In this document: one piece after another, positions 17,872 through 26,996 of the stretch | Layout of the letters: each line of letters starts with the position of its first letter | Position numbering within the stretch: the first letter of the stretch is position 1 | Origin: Silicimonas sp. | GTDB lineage: Bacteria > Pseudomonadota > Alphaproteobacteria > Rhodobacterales > Rhodobacteraceae | Assembly: GCA_022819605.1 (NCBI GenBank) | Contig: JAJEGW010000215.1 | Location: forward strand, 1 to 59,466 | DNA: 59,466 bases | Direction of reading: 5' to 3' | The notes under the pieces: generated by a model | What the model was told of the DNA's origin: nothing | The model's input: only the letters and a program-made list of their open reading frames with translations | Database searches by the model: none | Position numbers and translations under genes: made by a program

Positions 17872-18723
17872 ATGAGAAACAATGGTCGGGAACCATTCGT
17901 GGAGCGGTTGCGAAATGCCCTTGCCACGCTGCATCCCGCAGAGCGGCGCCTGGCGGAGTTCCTGCTGAACTTCCCGGGCGACCTTGCAAGTTACCAAGCA
18001 TCCGAACTCGGTCGACTGGCTAACGTTTCCAATGCCACAGTTACGCGCACAATAAAGAAACTGGGCTACGCGACCTATGACGAGGCCCGTCGGCACGTGC
18101 GGGCAGAGCGGCAGTCCGGCGCTGCTCTCTTCCAGATCTCGTCTCACAGCGATCAGGGCGAAAATCCTGTCGATCTTCATTTCGAGCAGGCGATCCGTAA
18201 CATTGGAGATACTGGAAAGTTCATTGCAATAGGAGAGATCGACGAACTGGCGAAGGCCATTCTGGCGGCCGGGCGCGTCGCGTTTGTCGGGTTTCGCGCC
18301 AATCGTGGGCTTGCAACATACGCGAGTTTTCAGATCGGCCAGGTCATAAAAAACGCGATAGAACTGCCGTTGCCGGGCCATACGCTTGCCGAACCACTGG
18401 CGGCGCTGCAGAAAGACGATGTAGTCGTGTACTTCGCCTTGCCGCGCCGCGTCGCCGACACTCAGGTGATCATTGACCAGGTCAACAATCTAGGTGCACG
18501 CGTTGCCTACATCTCGGAAGACTCCGTTGAACGAAGAACTGACGTGGACTGGCACTTCCGGTGCAGTACTTTCGCACCAGGCCCGATCTTCAACCATGTC
18601 TCGGTTATGGCATTGATACATTTGTTGGTCACGCGGGTCGTTGAACTATCTGGTCGAGAAGGCCGAAGGCGCCTTTCGCAGATTGAGACAATGCACCGCG
18701 TCCTGGGTGAATTGGAGAACTGA
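17872..18723 (+). CDS. RpiR/MurR-family transcriptional regulator
   Basis: A 283-residue protein from the ATG at 17872; the open frame extends further upstream. The N-terminal RpiR helix-turn-helix is visible in TLHPAERRLAEFLLNFP and SELGRLANVSNATVTRTIKK. A SIS sugar-phosphate-isomerase-like domain covers about 120-260, with VAFVGFRANRGLATYASFQI and DDVVVYFALPRRVADTQ. RpiR proteins sense phosphorylated sugars or related ligands. It faces the second dipeptide-type ABC operon across an IS4 relic and is the likely regulator of that operon. Confidence 0.9.
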   Translation: MRNNGREPFVERLRNALATLHPAERRLAEFLLNFPGDLASYQASELGRLANVSNATVTRTIKKLGYATYDEARRHVRAERQSGAALFQISSHSDQGENPVDLHFEQAIRNIGDTGKFIAIGEIDELAKAILAAGRVAFVGFRANRGLATYASFQIGQVIKNAIELPLPGHTLAEPLAALQKDDVVVYFALPRRVADTQVIIDQVNNLGARVAYISEDSVERRTDVDWHFRCSTFAPGPIFNHVSVMALIHLLVTRVVELSGREGRRRLSQIETMHRVLGELEN

Positions 18724-18778
18724 CCTCGGTTGCCGGTCAAGACCGCGAGAACCTGCGGAATTTCTCTTGAACTCAATA

Positions 18779-18896
18779 TTGTTGCCTTAAGCGCGGTTCG
18801 GGACGATTTCGGGTGTCCGGTTGCGCGTCCGGCGCGACGCCGGGGCCGTGCTTGCCGAGGGGGAAACCGCCCATCTTCTGCCTGACGCCCCAGGGA
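18779..18896 (-). pseudogene. IS4-family transposase 3' relic, second copy
   Basis: The minus strand encodes GVRQKMGGFPLGKHGPG, the same transposase ending as at 9056-9172. At the DNA level the two segments match over about 120 bp, including CATCTTCTGCCTGACGCCCC. Everything upstream in the transposase is gone. It marks an ancient insertion in the gap between the RpiR gene and the ABC operon. Confidence 0.6.
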
Positions 18897-19050
18897 CCGG
18901 GTGTCAGCGCCCCAGAGTCGGGATAATTGCTTTGGCGCTCTCGGGGAGAATTGACCTGGCACCGGCAACAGCCCGCCGGAATGTCCAGAAAGCCGGGCTC
19001 TCCCGATGGGGTCCAATCAATCGCCGTCGCGAACTCGAACGCCTCCTCCT

Positions 19051-19734
19051 TCAACCCAGCCCCGGGTTCGTCGACTCTTTCGCGCGAAACCCGGCCAAAA
19101 GCGCTCCGGCGCGGACCGGCTCTATGACGGGATAGCTCAGTCTTTCCGCCAGTTCACGCGCAGCCGGCGCCAGAGGTCCTCCTCCGATCAGGAGGACCTC
19201 TGCGCCATCGTTTTCGAGACACAGGCGCGCAGTGTCCATCAATGCGCTCTTGAGCAACTCCAGGTTCGCCATGGTAGTGTGCATGTCTCCGGAGGTTATC
19301 CTTATGGAGGCGAACTGGTCCTTGTAGCCGTAGCTTTCGACTGAATGTGCGATCGATGCCTCCAGCTGGTCGGTTGTCGTGATTATCGAGAATCTCCTGC
19401 CCAGTGTACCGGCGGCGGCAATCCCGGCCTCGGCAATTCCCGTCACCGGAACTGACAGTTCGTCTTTGAGCGTCCGCACACCCGGATCGCCAAAACCCGA
19501 CACCAGGATCGCCTCGGCTCCGTTTCTCTCGAGAAGCCGGGCCCGGTCGATCACCCGCTCGGATGCCGCGGCCAGCTCCGCTTCATTTGAGACAACAGCT
19601 GGCCCATCCTCCATCGTATGTTCGGAAACGGCAAATTCCGCCGGCAGCGCTCCACGTGCAATTTCCGCCATGAACCGGGTCGCATCAGCATTGGAATTGG
19701 GGTTGATCAGGGCCAGATGGAGTCGCTTTGCCAT
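19051..19734 (-). CDS. Asp/Glu/hydantoin racemase-fold protein lacking both catalytic cysteines
   Basis: A 227-residue protein whose ATG overlaps the stop of the upstream ATPase gene (TGATG). The fold is clear: LHLALINPNSNADATRFM at the start and LSVPVTGIAEAGIAAA in the middle. Hydantoin and Asp/Glu racemases use two cysteines, in the ACxxDPG and LGCAGM regions. Here these read VSGFGDPG and LIGGGPLA, and the only cysteine in the protein is in RLCLEN. Classical two-base racemisation is therefore impossible. It may have another activity or be a binding protein. It is the last gene of the ABC operon. Confidence 0.85.
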   Translation of the reverse strand: MAKRLHLALINPNSNADATRFMAEIARGALPAEFAVSEHTMEDGPAVVSNEAELAAASERVIDRARLLERNGAEAILVSGFGDPGVRTLKDELSVPVTGIAEAGIAAAGTLGRRFSIITTTDQLEASIAHSVESYGYKDQFASIRITSGDMHTTMANLELLKSALMDTARLCLENDGAEVLLIGGGPLAPAARELAERLSYPVIEPVRAGALLAGFRAKESTNPGLG

Positions 19735-20708
19735 CAGGCAGCCTCGATGGCGTGAAAGCATGCAACCCGGCGCCCGTCCGAACCTGTTTCCAGCGGCGGA
19801 ACGCCTTCCCGACAGGCGTCCGTCGCGTAGCGGCATCTGGGAGCAAAGGCGCAGCCATGCGGCAGGTCGGCCAAATTGGGAGGCATGCCAGGAATGGCGT
19901 CGATCTTTTCGCCTTTCCTTGCGCCATGCACGGTTGAAGACAGCAGTCCCTCTGTATAAGGGTGACGCGGCGACTTCAGGACATCGCGTGCCTTTCCGTT
20001 CTCGACGATGCGCCCTCCGTACATGACCGCCACCTGATCCGAGATTTCCGTCGCCACGCCGATGTCGTGGGTCACGAAAATCACTGCCATCCGCAGGTCA
20101 CGCTGAAGCTGGCGCAACAGCAGGATGACCTGGATTTGCACGGTCGCGTCCAGAGCGGTCGTTGGTTCGTCGGCCAGGAGAAGTTTCGGGGACGAGGCCA
20201 GCGCCAGAGCGATCATCGCCCGCTGACACATGCCGCCCGACATCTCGTGCGGAAAATTGTCGAGTCGCGCTTCCGGTGAAGGGATGCCCACCAGTTTCAG
20301 CAGCTTCAGCGCCTGGGCCCGCGCCTCGGACCTGCTGGCGCTCAGGTGGTTTCGGATCGCCTCCGAGATCTGAAAGCCTACTGTGTAGACCGGGTCGAAT
20401 GCCGTGGCCGGTTCCTGGAATATCATCGAGGTCTCGCCGCCGCGGTACTTTCGCAACTCGGCACCTGACAGCTTGAGGACGTCTTTGCCGTCCAGCTCGA
20501 TTGTGCCCGAAACGCTGGAACTGTGCGCCGGCAAGAGTCGCAACAGCGCACGCAGAGTGACGCTCTTGCCCGAACCCGACTCGCCGATCAGGCCCAGGAC
20601 TTCTCCCCGGTCAAGCTGTATGTCGACCTTGTTGACGGCAGCCACCGATCCTTCTTCGGTGAAAAACCGAACCTCGAGGTCCCGTACGTTCAAGATTCGA
20701 TCGGTCAT
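19734..20708 (-). CDS. ABC transporter ATP-binding protein, OppD/DppD type
   Basis: A 324-residue ATPase whose ATG overlaps the preceding TGA. Walker A is GESGSGKS, the signature is MSGGMCQRA, Walker B is LLLADEPTTALD and the switch is VTHDIG. The C-terminal oligopeptide-type extension is complete, ending GCAFAPRCRYATDAC, with cysteines of the kind that can hold an iron-sulfur cluster in this family. Confidence 0.93.
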   Translation of the reverse strand: MTDRILNVRDLEVRFFTEEGSVAAVNKVDIQLDRGEVLGLIGESGSGKSVTLRALLRLLPAHSSSVSGTIELDGKDVLKLSGAELRKYRGGETSMIFQEPATAFDPVYTVGFQISEAIRNHLSASRSEARAQALKLLKLVGIPSPEARLDNFPHEMSGGMCQRAMIALALASSPKLLLADEPTTALDATVQIQVILLLRQLQRDLRMAVIFVTHDIGVATEISDQVAVMYGGRIVENGKARDVLKSPRHPYTEGLLSSTVHGARKGEKIDAIPGMPPNLADLPHGCAFAPRCRYATDACREGVPPLETGSDGRRVACFHAIEAA

Positions 20709-21733
20709 CGCGCGCGCCCGGGATGTCCTGCCGCGGGGTCGACGAGGTGACAAGCCACGCGCGAACTTCGAGTGCTGTTGATCTTGGGGGAAAGGCTGCG
20801 GCAGATGTCCGCTGCGTGCGGGCATCTGGGCGAGAAGCAGCACCCGGACGGCAAATCCAACGGGCTGGGCGGATCGCCCTGAATGGGCGCGGCATCGGTC
20901 CGTTCGTCAGGATCAACGCTCAACATCGAAGACAGGAGCGCCTGCGTGTATGGATGCTGCGGGTCGTTGTAGACGTCTTCGACCTGTCCGTATTCGACCA
21001 TCTGCCCCAAGTACATCACCATCACGGTGTCCGAGACATAACGGACCACTTGCAGGTCGTGCGAGATGAAAATGTAGCTAAGCTCGAATTCCTCGCGCAG
21101 TTCGTTCAGCAGGTTCAGGACCTGCGCCTCGATGGACTTGTCGAGTGCGGAAACCGCTTCGTCGAAAATGACGACCTTCGGCTGAACGGCAAGCGCCCGC
21201 GCGATGTTCACCCGCTGCCTCTGCCCGCCCGAAAGCTCATGCGGGTAGCGTCCCGCGAAGAGCGCGGGGTCCAGGCCGACACGGCCAAGCAAGTAGTGGC
21301 TGCGCTCCCGCGCTTCGGCCTTCGACGCCCCGTGAACAACCACGCCAAACATGATCGATTGCTCAATCGTCAGCCGTGGGTTCAGCGACGCCGAACTGTC
21401 CTGGAAGACCATCTGCACGTTGCGCCGGAATCGCTTGAGGCTCGCTGAATCCGTAGCAACCAATTCTCCGTCGAGCGCTATCCTGCCCGAGTCGGGATTG
21501 ATCAAGTGCATGACCAGCCTGGCCGTCGTCGACTTTCCGCACCCGCTTTCGCCCACGATGCCGACAGTAGTGTGCCTTTCCAGGTCGAAACTGACATCCG
21601 AGACGGCGTGAACATAACGGGCTTCGCCGCCCAGCAAGCCGCCGCCCGAGACGTGGAACCGCTTGGACAGCTCCTTGACGGAAAGCTTGGGCACTTTCGT
21701 GGGTGACTCTGGTCTTGCCGTCATGTCGTTCAT
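20705..21733 (-). CDS. ABC transporter ATP-binding protein, OppF/DppF type
   Basis: A 342-residue ATPase starting at the ATG that overlaps the DppC-type stop. Walker A is GESGCGKST, the signature is [10 protein letters not shown], Walker B is VVIFDEAVSALD (Glu-Ala in place of the usual Glu-Pro) and the switch is ISHDLQ. The C-terminal extension contains GCCFSPRCPHAADICR. It partners with the next gene. Confidence 0.92.
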   Translation of the reverse strand: MNDMTARPESPTKVPKLSVKELSKRFHVSGGGLLGGEARYVHAVSDVSFDLERHTTVGIVGESGCGKSTTARLVMHLINPDSGRIALDGELVATDSASLKRFRRNVQMVFQDSSASLNPRLTIEQSIMFGVVVHGASKAEARERSHYLLGRVGLDPALFAGRYPHELSGGQRQRVNIARALAVQPKVVIFDEAVSALDKSIEAQVLNLLNELREEFELSYIFISHDLQVVRYVSDTVMVMYLGQMVEYGQVEDVYNDPQHPYTQALLSSMLSVDPDERTDAAPIQGDPPSPLDLPSGCCFSPRCPHAADICRSLSPKINSTRSSRVACHLVDPAAGHPGRAR

Positions 21734-22623
21734 GAGACGTCCATCGCGGTCCGCAGTCCGTCGGACAGCATGTTGAAGGAAAGGGAGACCATGAAGATGC
21801 AGAGGCCAGGAAGGATGGTCACGACTGGCTGCGAGTAGATCGCGGTCCGCAGCGTGTTCAGCATAAGGCCCCACTCCGCCGTCGGCGGCTTGGCGCCAAG
21901 GCCGATGAAGGAAAGCCCGGCCGCCATGATAATTGCGACCGAGAGGAGACTTGTCGAATAGACCAGTACAGGCCCCAGCATGTTTCCAAGCACCTGAACG
22001 CGGATTATGGTCAGGCTGCCGGCTCCGCTGGCCTGCGCCGCCTCGACATAGGCAAGCGCGCGCACTTGAGTCGCCGCACTCTCGGTCACCCGCAGCAGCG
22101 GCGGTATGAGCACAATCGTCAGGGCGACCAGGGCGTTGCCGACGCCTGCGCCCAGGGCTCCCGCGATGGCTACGGCCAGAAGGACCGAGGGGAAGGCAAA
22201 CAGCACATCGGCCGTACGCATGATGACCGTATTCAGCCTTCCGCCATAATATCCCGCGATTGTGCCCAGAGAGCCACCGATCAGAAGCGCCATGAGCACC
22301 GGCGCCGTGCCCATCAGCAGTGACATGCGGCCGCCGTAGAGCAGTCGTGTCAGCATGTCTCGGCCCTGCTCGTCGGTGCCGAGGATGTGCCCCTCGGTTC
22401 CCAAGGGTTTCAAGCGGGTGCCAATGCTTCCGATGGCCGGATCATAGGCCGTCAGCCAGGGTGCGAAGATGGCCCCGGCGAAGATCAGTGCCAGCACGAT
22501 CATGCAAACGACCGACGCCGGATCCCGCCGCAAGTTGCGCCAAACGGTCGACCAGTAGCCGCGCGAAACGTGGATGGGGATGCCCCTCATCGATTTTTTG
22601 CGGGATTCGACAAGCGTCGTCAT
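21730..22623 (-). CDS. ABC transporter permease, DppC type
   Basis: A 297-residue inner-membrane permease with the DppC motif LGTDEQGRDMLTRLLYGGR and an EAA-type loop around YVEAAQASGAGSLTIIRVQV. About six membrane spans are expected. It overlaps both neighbours by four bases. Confidence 0.93.
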   Translation of the reverse strand: MTTLVESRKKSMRGIPIHVSRGYWSTVWRNLRRDPASVVCMIVLALIFAGAIFAPWLTAYDPAIGSIGTRLKPLGTEGHILGTDEQGRDMLTRLLYGGRMSLLMGTAPVLMALLIGGSLGTIAGYYGGRLNTVIMRTADVLFAFPSVLLAVAIAGALGAGVGNALVALTIVLIPPLLRVTESAATQVRALAYVEAAQASGAGSLTIIRVQVLGNMLGPVLVYSTSLLSVAIIMAAGLSFIGLGAKPPTAEWGLMLNTLRTAIYSQPVVTILPGLCIFMVSLSFNMLSDGLRTAMDVS

Positions 22624-23567
22624 GTTCGTTTGATTCTCGGGTCGAGCAGAGGTTGAGTGATGTCGACGAGCAGATTCAGCAAGACGAAGACCAGCGCCAG
22701 GACCAGCGTTGTTCCCTGAAGAACCGGAATGTCACGGGTCAGGATTGCATTGTTCAGCAGAAGCCCTGTTCCGGGCCAGGAGAACACCGTCTCAACCAGG
22801 ATGGAACCGGCCATGAGATAGCCAAGCTGGACACCGATGACGGTCAGCGCCGTGGGTGCGGCATTGCGCGTGACGTGGAAGAAGATCTGGACTTCGCTCA
22901 GGCCCTTGGCTCGCAGTGCGGTCACGAACTCCCGAGTCAGCACATCGGCGACCAGTGCTCGCACCGACCGGGTCACGATACCGGCAGGCATTGCGGCAAG
23001 CGCGATCGAGGGCAGTATCATGAACGACATCTTCTCAAGAATGCCGGCCTCGTCGTTGATGCCGGCTCCCATGGCGGGCAGCCAGTCCAAGTTGACCGAA
23101 AACACGACCACGAGGACGACGCCCAGCCAGTAGCTGGGCACTGATACGCCCGAGATTGCAACCGCGGATGCCACCTTGTCCATTGCAGTGCCGACGTTGT
23201 AGCCGGCTACCAGTCCGCAGGTCAGCCCAACGATTAGCGCCATCAGCGTCGCGAACAGAGCAAGGACCAGCGAGTATTGGATGGCCGTCAGGATTTCGAC
23301 CGAAACCGATCGGCCTGTCGCGATGGATATTCCAAAATCGCCCTGCACGGCCTTGCCGAGCCAGAGGAAGTACTGCGTGACCAGCGGCTTGTCCAGTCCA
23401 TAGCGGGCCTTGGTCTGATCGATGATCTCCTGGCTCGCGTCTGCGGGCAGGACCACGGCGAGCGGATCGCCAGGCGCGATCTGGATCAGGGAAAAGCAGA
23501 TGAGGCTAACCGCAAGCGCTACAGGAATGGCATACATCAGTCGTTTGATGATGTATCGCGTCATCAT
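22620..23567 (-). CDS. ABC transporter permease, DppB type
   Basis: A 315-residue permease beginning YIIKRLMYAIPVALAVSL, followed by the DppB segment IAPGDPLAVVLPADAS and the EAA loop EFVTALRAKGLSEVQIFF. Start 23567 or the next ATG at 23564 is equally possible. A long hairpin separates it from the upstream binding-protein gene. Confidence 0.93.
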   Translation of the reverse strand: MMTRYIIKRLMYAIPVALAVSLICFSLIQIAPGDPLAVVLPADASQEIIDQTKARYGLDKPLVTQYFLWLGKAVQGDFGISIATGRSVSVEILTAIQYSLVLALFATLMALIVGLTCGLVAGYNVGTAMDKVASAVAISGVSVPSYWLGVVLVVVFSVNLDWLPAMGAGINDEAGILEKMSFMILPSIALAAMPAGIVTRSVRALVADVLTREFVTALRAKGLSEVQIFFHVTRNAAPTALTVIGVQLGYLMAGSILVETVFSWPGTGLLLNNAILTRDIPVLQGTTLVLALVFVLLNLLVDITQPLLDPRIKRT

Positions 23568-23591
23568 CTTGCTCCGGCGGTCAGGAATTCA

Positions 23592-23628
23592 GGCCGGGCA
23601 CGCTCCGGGAGTTCGAGCGTGCCCGGCC
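23592..23628. terminator. Intercistronic hairpin between binding-protein and permease genes
   Basis: A perfect 14-bp stem, GGCCGGGCACGCTC paired with GAGCGTGCCCGGCC, closes a 9-base loop. It is the longest of the four hairpins found at this operon position in the window. It probably stabilises the binding-protein mRNA or partly terminates transcription. Confidence 0.78.
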
Positions 23629-23637
23629 GCAGGATCC

Positions 23638-25266
23638 TTACTCAACACTAACGGAAGTCAAGTCCTGGAACCAGTTCTGAGCCTGGACGAATCCCTTGAC
23701 GTTCGGCGCCAGTGCGCGTGGCCCCACATCGTGTGCTACAAACAGGAACAGGGCATTGTCCACGTAGTGTTCATGCAGCTTCTGAATCGCTTCCAGCTGC
23801 TTTGCCGTATCGAACTCGGACCGGATCTGATCGATCAAGCCGTCGGCCTCGGCGCTCTCGTAGTAACCCCAGTTCGTGCCCTTCGGAGCGACGAGACGGC
23901 TGTCGATGTGCCGCATGAGCGCAGTGAAGGGGTCCTGGCTGAAATACGAGCTGTTCGTGGATTGCGCGTCGTTCGTGGTCGCATCCTTCGCACCCGCTCT
24001 CCAATTGGCCAGCAGGGCGTTCCAGTCACGCACGTCGAAGTCGACATTGATGCCGATCGCCGCCAGGTTCTGCTGGATCAGTTCATTCATGAGCATCGGC
24101 TGCATCTGACCAGAACCGCCAGGCGAGATGATCGCCGTCACATTCAAGGGGTTGTCAGTCGAGTGCCCGGCTTCGGCCATTAACGCGCGCGCCGCGTCGG
24201 GGTCGAACCTGACCTTGAACTCCGGGTTTCCGAACCAATCGCTGGTTGGTGGAACCATGCCTTCTGCCGGCAGCATCATCCCTCCCAGAAGTACCTTCAT
24301 GCCTTCGCGGTCGATGGCCAGGTTGGCGGCCATGCGAATGCGGATATCTGACCACGGCGAATCTTCCAGCATCGAGAAATGCCAGGGCCACACATGCGGA
24401 TAGACGTTGGTTGAGATGTTGAATCCGGCACCGCGCAGGCTTTCGATGGAATCGGCTGGCGGAGCTTCGATCCAGTCAACCTGCCCCGAACGCAGGGCGG
24501 CGACGCGCGCAGAGGCGTCCGGGACCGGCAAGATCACCAGCTTGTCAATCTCGGGCTTGCGGTCATCGTTCCAGTAGTCGTCGTTGCGGACCATCACGGC
24601 CGATTCACGCGGCGTGTAGCTTTCGACCTTGAACGGGCCAGTGCCGGCCGGAGCGTTCAGGAAGTTGTCCCAGTTGCCCGCGGACTCGTAAGCCGTTGGC
24701 GAAGACATGACGATCCATGCGATCTGGAACGGGAACAGTGCGTCAGGGATGCTCGTCACGATTTCAACCGTGTTGTCATCGACCGCTCGGTAACTTTCGA
24801 TCGTCGGCACGCGCCCACGGCCCTGGGCCGACTGGCGCTCGTCATACTGCGGAGATTCAGGATTCAGGATCTTGTCCAGGTTCCAGACCACCGCATCGGC
24901 ATTGAAGGCCGACCCGTCGTGGAAGCTCACGTCGTCACGCAGTTCGAACGTCCATTTCTTCCGGTCTGCCGGATCAGTCGACCAGCTGGTTGCCAGACCG
25001 GGAATCAGCGTGACCGGCTTTTCCGCGGTCGACAGATCGTAGGCGACAAGTGCCTCGAACACCTGATACCCCAAGAAGCGCATTCCTTCCGCGCCCTGGT
25101 CGGTTTGACCGTTCGGCAGCGGGATGTCCGATGCCGTCATTGCAATCCGCAGCGTCCCGCCGGCATATGCCTGTCCGCAGATTCCCAGCGACAGGATTGC
25201 GATTGCGACTGGCTTTGCGAAGGGCTGGCACAGATCGGCGAGCTTCTTCACCATGGGTCGTTTCAT
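23638..25266 (-). CDS. Dipeptide/oligopeptide-type ABC transporter, periplasmic binding protein
   Basis: A 542-residue family 5 binding protein. The first 36 residues form a long Sec signal peptide ending in GQAYA. The family hallmark is WTFELRDDVSFHDGSAFNAD, followed by the typical GTGPFKVESYTPRESAVM. It is the first gene of the operon and is preceded by a good promoter in an AT-rich leader. The ligand is unknown; family members bind peptides, opines, glutathione or amino sugars. Confidence 0.93.
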   Translation of the reverse strand: MKRPMVKKLADLCQPFAKPVAIAILSLGICGQAYAGGTLRIAMTASDIPLPNGQTDQGAEGMRFLGYQVFEALVAYDLSTAEKPVTLIPGLATSWSTDPADRKKWTFELRDDVSFHDGSAFNADAVVWNLDKILNPESPQYDERQSAQGRGRVPTIESYRAVDDNTVEIVTSIPDALFPFQIAWIVMSSPTAYESAGNWDNFLNAPAGTGPFKVESYTPRESAVMVRNDDYWNDDRKPEIDKLVILPVPDASARVAALRSGQVDWIEAPPADSIESLRGAGFNISTNVYPHVWPWHFSMLEDSPWSDIRIRMAANLAIDREGMKVLLGGMMLPAEGMVPPTSDWFGNPEFKVRFDPDAARALMAEAGHSTDNPLNVTAIISPGGSGQMQPMLMNELIQQNLAAIGINVDFDVRDWNALLANWRAGAKDATTNDAQSTNSSYFSQDPFTALMRHIDSRLVAPKGTNWGYYESAEADGLIDQIRSEFDTAKQLEAIQKLHEHYVDNALFLFVAHDVGPRALAPNVKGFVQAQNWFQDLTSVSVE

Positions 25267-25353
25267 TTTCTCCTCCTGGTGTTGTCTTCAGCCCGAATCA
25301 TTTGGGCACGGTTTCCATGATTACCGATATGAAGATATATTTTCACACAGGTT

Positions 25354-25381
25354 AATATAGGAAAAGTAATTTTTTTGTCAA
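25354..25381 (-). promoter_or_regulatory. Sigma70-type promoter of the second dipeptide-type ABC operon
   Basis: On the minus strand, TTGACA (25376-25381) is followed after 16 bases by TATATT (25354-25359), about 90 bp before the binding-protein start. The region is strikingly AT-rich. A short inverted motif next to it could be the RpiR site, but I cannot define one with confidence. Confidence 0.7.
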
Positions 25382-25445
25382 CGGTTTGCGCTTTGGATAG
25401 CTTGGCGCTCGGACAAGAGAGGGCGTCACGACGGGCTAGGGCGTG

Positions 25446-25763
25446 TCAGACCTAGTTGGAATCATTGCGGATTCCCATTGAGGCGGAAGTCGGATTCGAT
25501 GCGCGCATCGCCATCAGGAGACCCCCGCAATGCCCAAAGCCTGTTCCAGCGATCTGCGCACGGGCGTCGTCGCGGCCATGCAGGCCGGCGCAACCTCCCG
25601 CGCCATGGCCGCCCGGCGAGTGCAGAAATGCCACGATCGCGGCAGGTGCCGTCGTCGATGGCCGGGGACGGCGTTCGCCAGGATGCTCGAGCGGGGAATT
25701 CCGCCCGATGACTGGGCCTCATTGATGCAGGCTTCAAGGCAGAATAGTGACGTGGCCAAGTAG
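25446..25763 (+). pseudogene. IS630-family transposase N-terminal relic
   Basis: From the ATG at 25530 the frame reads MPKACSSDLRTGVVAAMQAG, which resembles the N-terminus of IS630-type transposases (SxDLRxRVxxAxxxG). It then loses similarity and ends after 77 residues. The 80 bases before it, starting TGTCAGACCTAGTTGG, may be the element's terminal repeat. The DDE domain is absent. Confidence 0.5.
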
Positions 25764-25858
25764 CAGCGCTCAGTGCAGGTACCCCGGGGGGCAGCCCGCC
25801 GCACGGTCGCTCGCCCCTGCCACGGCACATGACAGGCGGGCGCGTATGATGACGAAAA

Positions 25859-25902
25859 GGAGAGCACAGCTAATGTCGTGCACGAGATAGGCGGTGCTCT
25901 CC
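25859..25902. repeat. 44-bp palindromic repeat, copy 2 of 3
   Basis: GGAGAGCACAGCTAATGTC, a central GTGCAC, and GAGATAGGCGGTGCTCTCC. The left arm has drifted and the right arm matches the other copies. It lies two bases beyond the stop codon of the LacI-type gene, at the junction between that operon and the IS630 relic. Confidence 0.88.
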
Positions 25903-25904
25903 AA

Positions 25905-26894
25905 CTACGCGGTCGAACCCCAGCGGGCGGAGCATGTCAGGCGGACTTTCCGGGCGGCGTCCGACTCGCTGGTATCCTGCTCGATCAGCTCGATGACGGC
26001 GTCGATGAACTTGACGTGGTCCTGCGCCAGCGTCGTCAGATCATGGCATTCCCAGGACGCCATGGCGATGCCGTCCTGACCGATGATCGCGAGGTCTTCC
26101 GGGACCCTGCGGGCGAGAACCTGCACCGCCGCATCGCGCGCGCCGATCGCCATGACGTCATTGCCGCAGATCAGTGCGTCAATCTTGTGCCGGCGCAACA
26201 GCATGACCGCTTCCTTGAAGCCGGCGTCATAGGTGTAGTCGCCGCGGCCGAAGGCTTCGAACTGCAGGCCACGCGCCTCAAGGGCCGTTTCGAACCAGCC
26301 CTTGCGCTTCTGGTCGATCCAGCTCGATTCCCTCCCGGCGATATAGGCGAAATGCTTGCGGCCGTCGTCGACGATCTTGTTGACGAGCTCTTCGGCTGCC
26401 GACGCGCCGTCGATCTCGATGGCAGAGACTTCCGGGTGGTGATGGGGCTCCAGCGTCACCATGATCGGCCGCAACCCGGCGAAGATCTCCAGCGCGTCGT
26501 TGGCCGAAATCATGTCGGAAAAGACCACCACGTGATCGACCTGATAGGTGGAGGCGAGCCGCATCAGCGGCAACCGGTCCTCGATCGCGGCACAGCACAG
26601 GATGATCGGCATGAGCTGCCGGTCCTGCAGCCGATGCACCAGCACGTCCAGCTCTTCGGCCTCGCAAGGATTGGCGATCGTGTTGACGACGATGGCGATC
26701 AGGCGGGAGCGCTGGCCAAGCAGCGTGCGCGCGATGGCATTCGGCTGGTAGTTGTGTTCGCGCGCAATGGACAGGATCATCTCGCGGGTCGCCTTGTTGA
26801 TGCGCGCCGTCGGCGAGAAGGCGCGCGACACGGTCGCCGACGAAACGTCCGCGAGTTTGGCAAGTTCCTTGGATGTTATGCGTTTCTTGCTCAT
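25905..26894 (-). CDS. LacI-family transcriptional regulator
   Basis: A 329-residue repressor from the ATG at 26894. The DNA-binding domain reads ITSKELAKLADVSSATVSRA, and the hinge ends YQPNAIARTL. The periplasmic-binding-protein-like sensor domain covers about 60-325. The final residues, ARKVRLTCSARWGSTA, resemble the common C-terminal part of LacI proteins but stop a little early, next to the palindromic repeat. It is the last gene of the sugar operon and is the likely repressor of the operators at 32104 and 32210. Confidence 0.93.
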   Translation of the reverse strand: MSKKRITSKELAKLADVSSATVSRAFSPTARINKATREMILSIAREHNYQPNAIARTLLGQRSRLIAIVVNTIANPCEAEELDVLVHRLQDRQLMPIILCCAAIEDRLPLMRLASTYQVDHVVVFSDMISANDALEIFAGLRPIMVTLEPHHHPEVSAIEIDGASAAEELVNKIVDDGRKHFAYIAGRESSWIDQKRKGWFETALEARGLQFEAFGRGDYTYDAGFKEAVMLLRRHKIDALICGNDVMAIGARDAAVQVLARRVPEDLAIIGQDGIAMASWECHDLTTLAQDHVKFIDAVIELIEQDTSESDAARKVRLTCSARWGSTA

Positions 26895-26996
26895 CTGATC
26901 GCTGACCTGTGCAACTTGCTCTCTTGGGCGGCAGAAGACTAGCCCGTATGCTCTGGCCAATCCAATTTTCTTTTGTGGACGAGCGCTGCCACGCGC

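Noticed and set aside
22066..23144. Possible CRISPR-like or tandem repeats in the middle of the window
   Set aside because: No regularly spaced repeats with unique spacers were seen here or elsewhere; the repeats found are dispersed palindromes and IS ends.
25878..26942. 354-residue plus-strand open frame over the LacI gene
   Set aside because: The minus strand encodes an unmistakable LacI helix-turn-helix and sensor domain.
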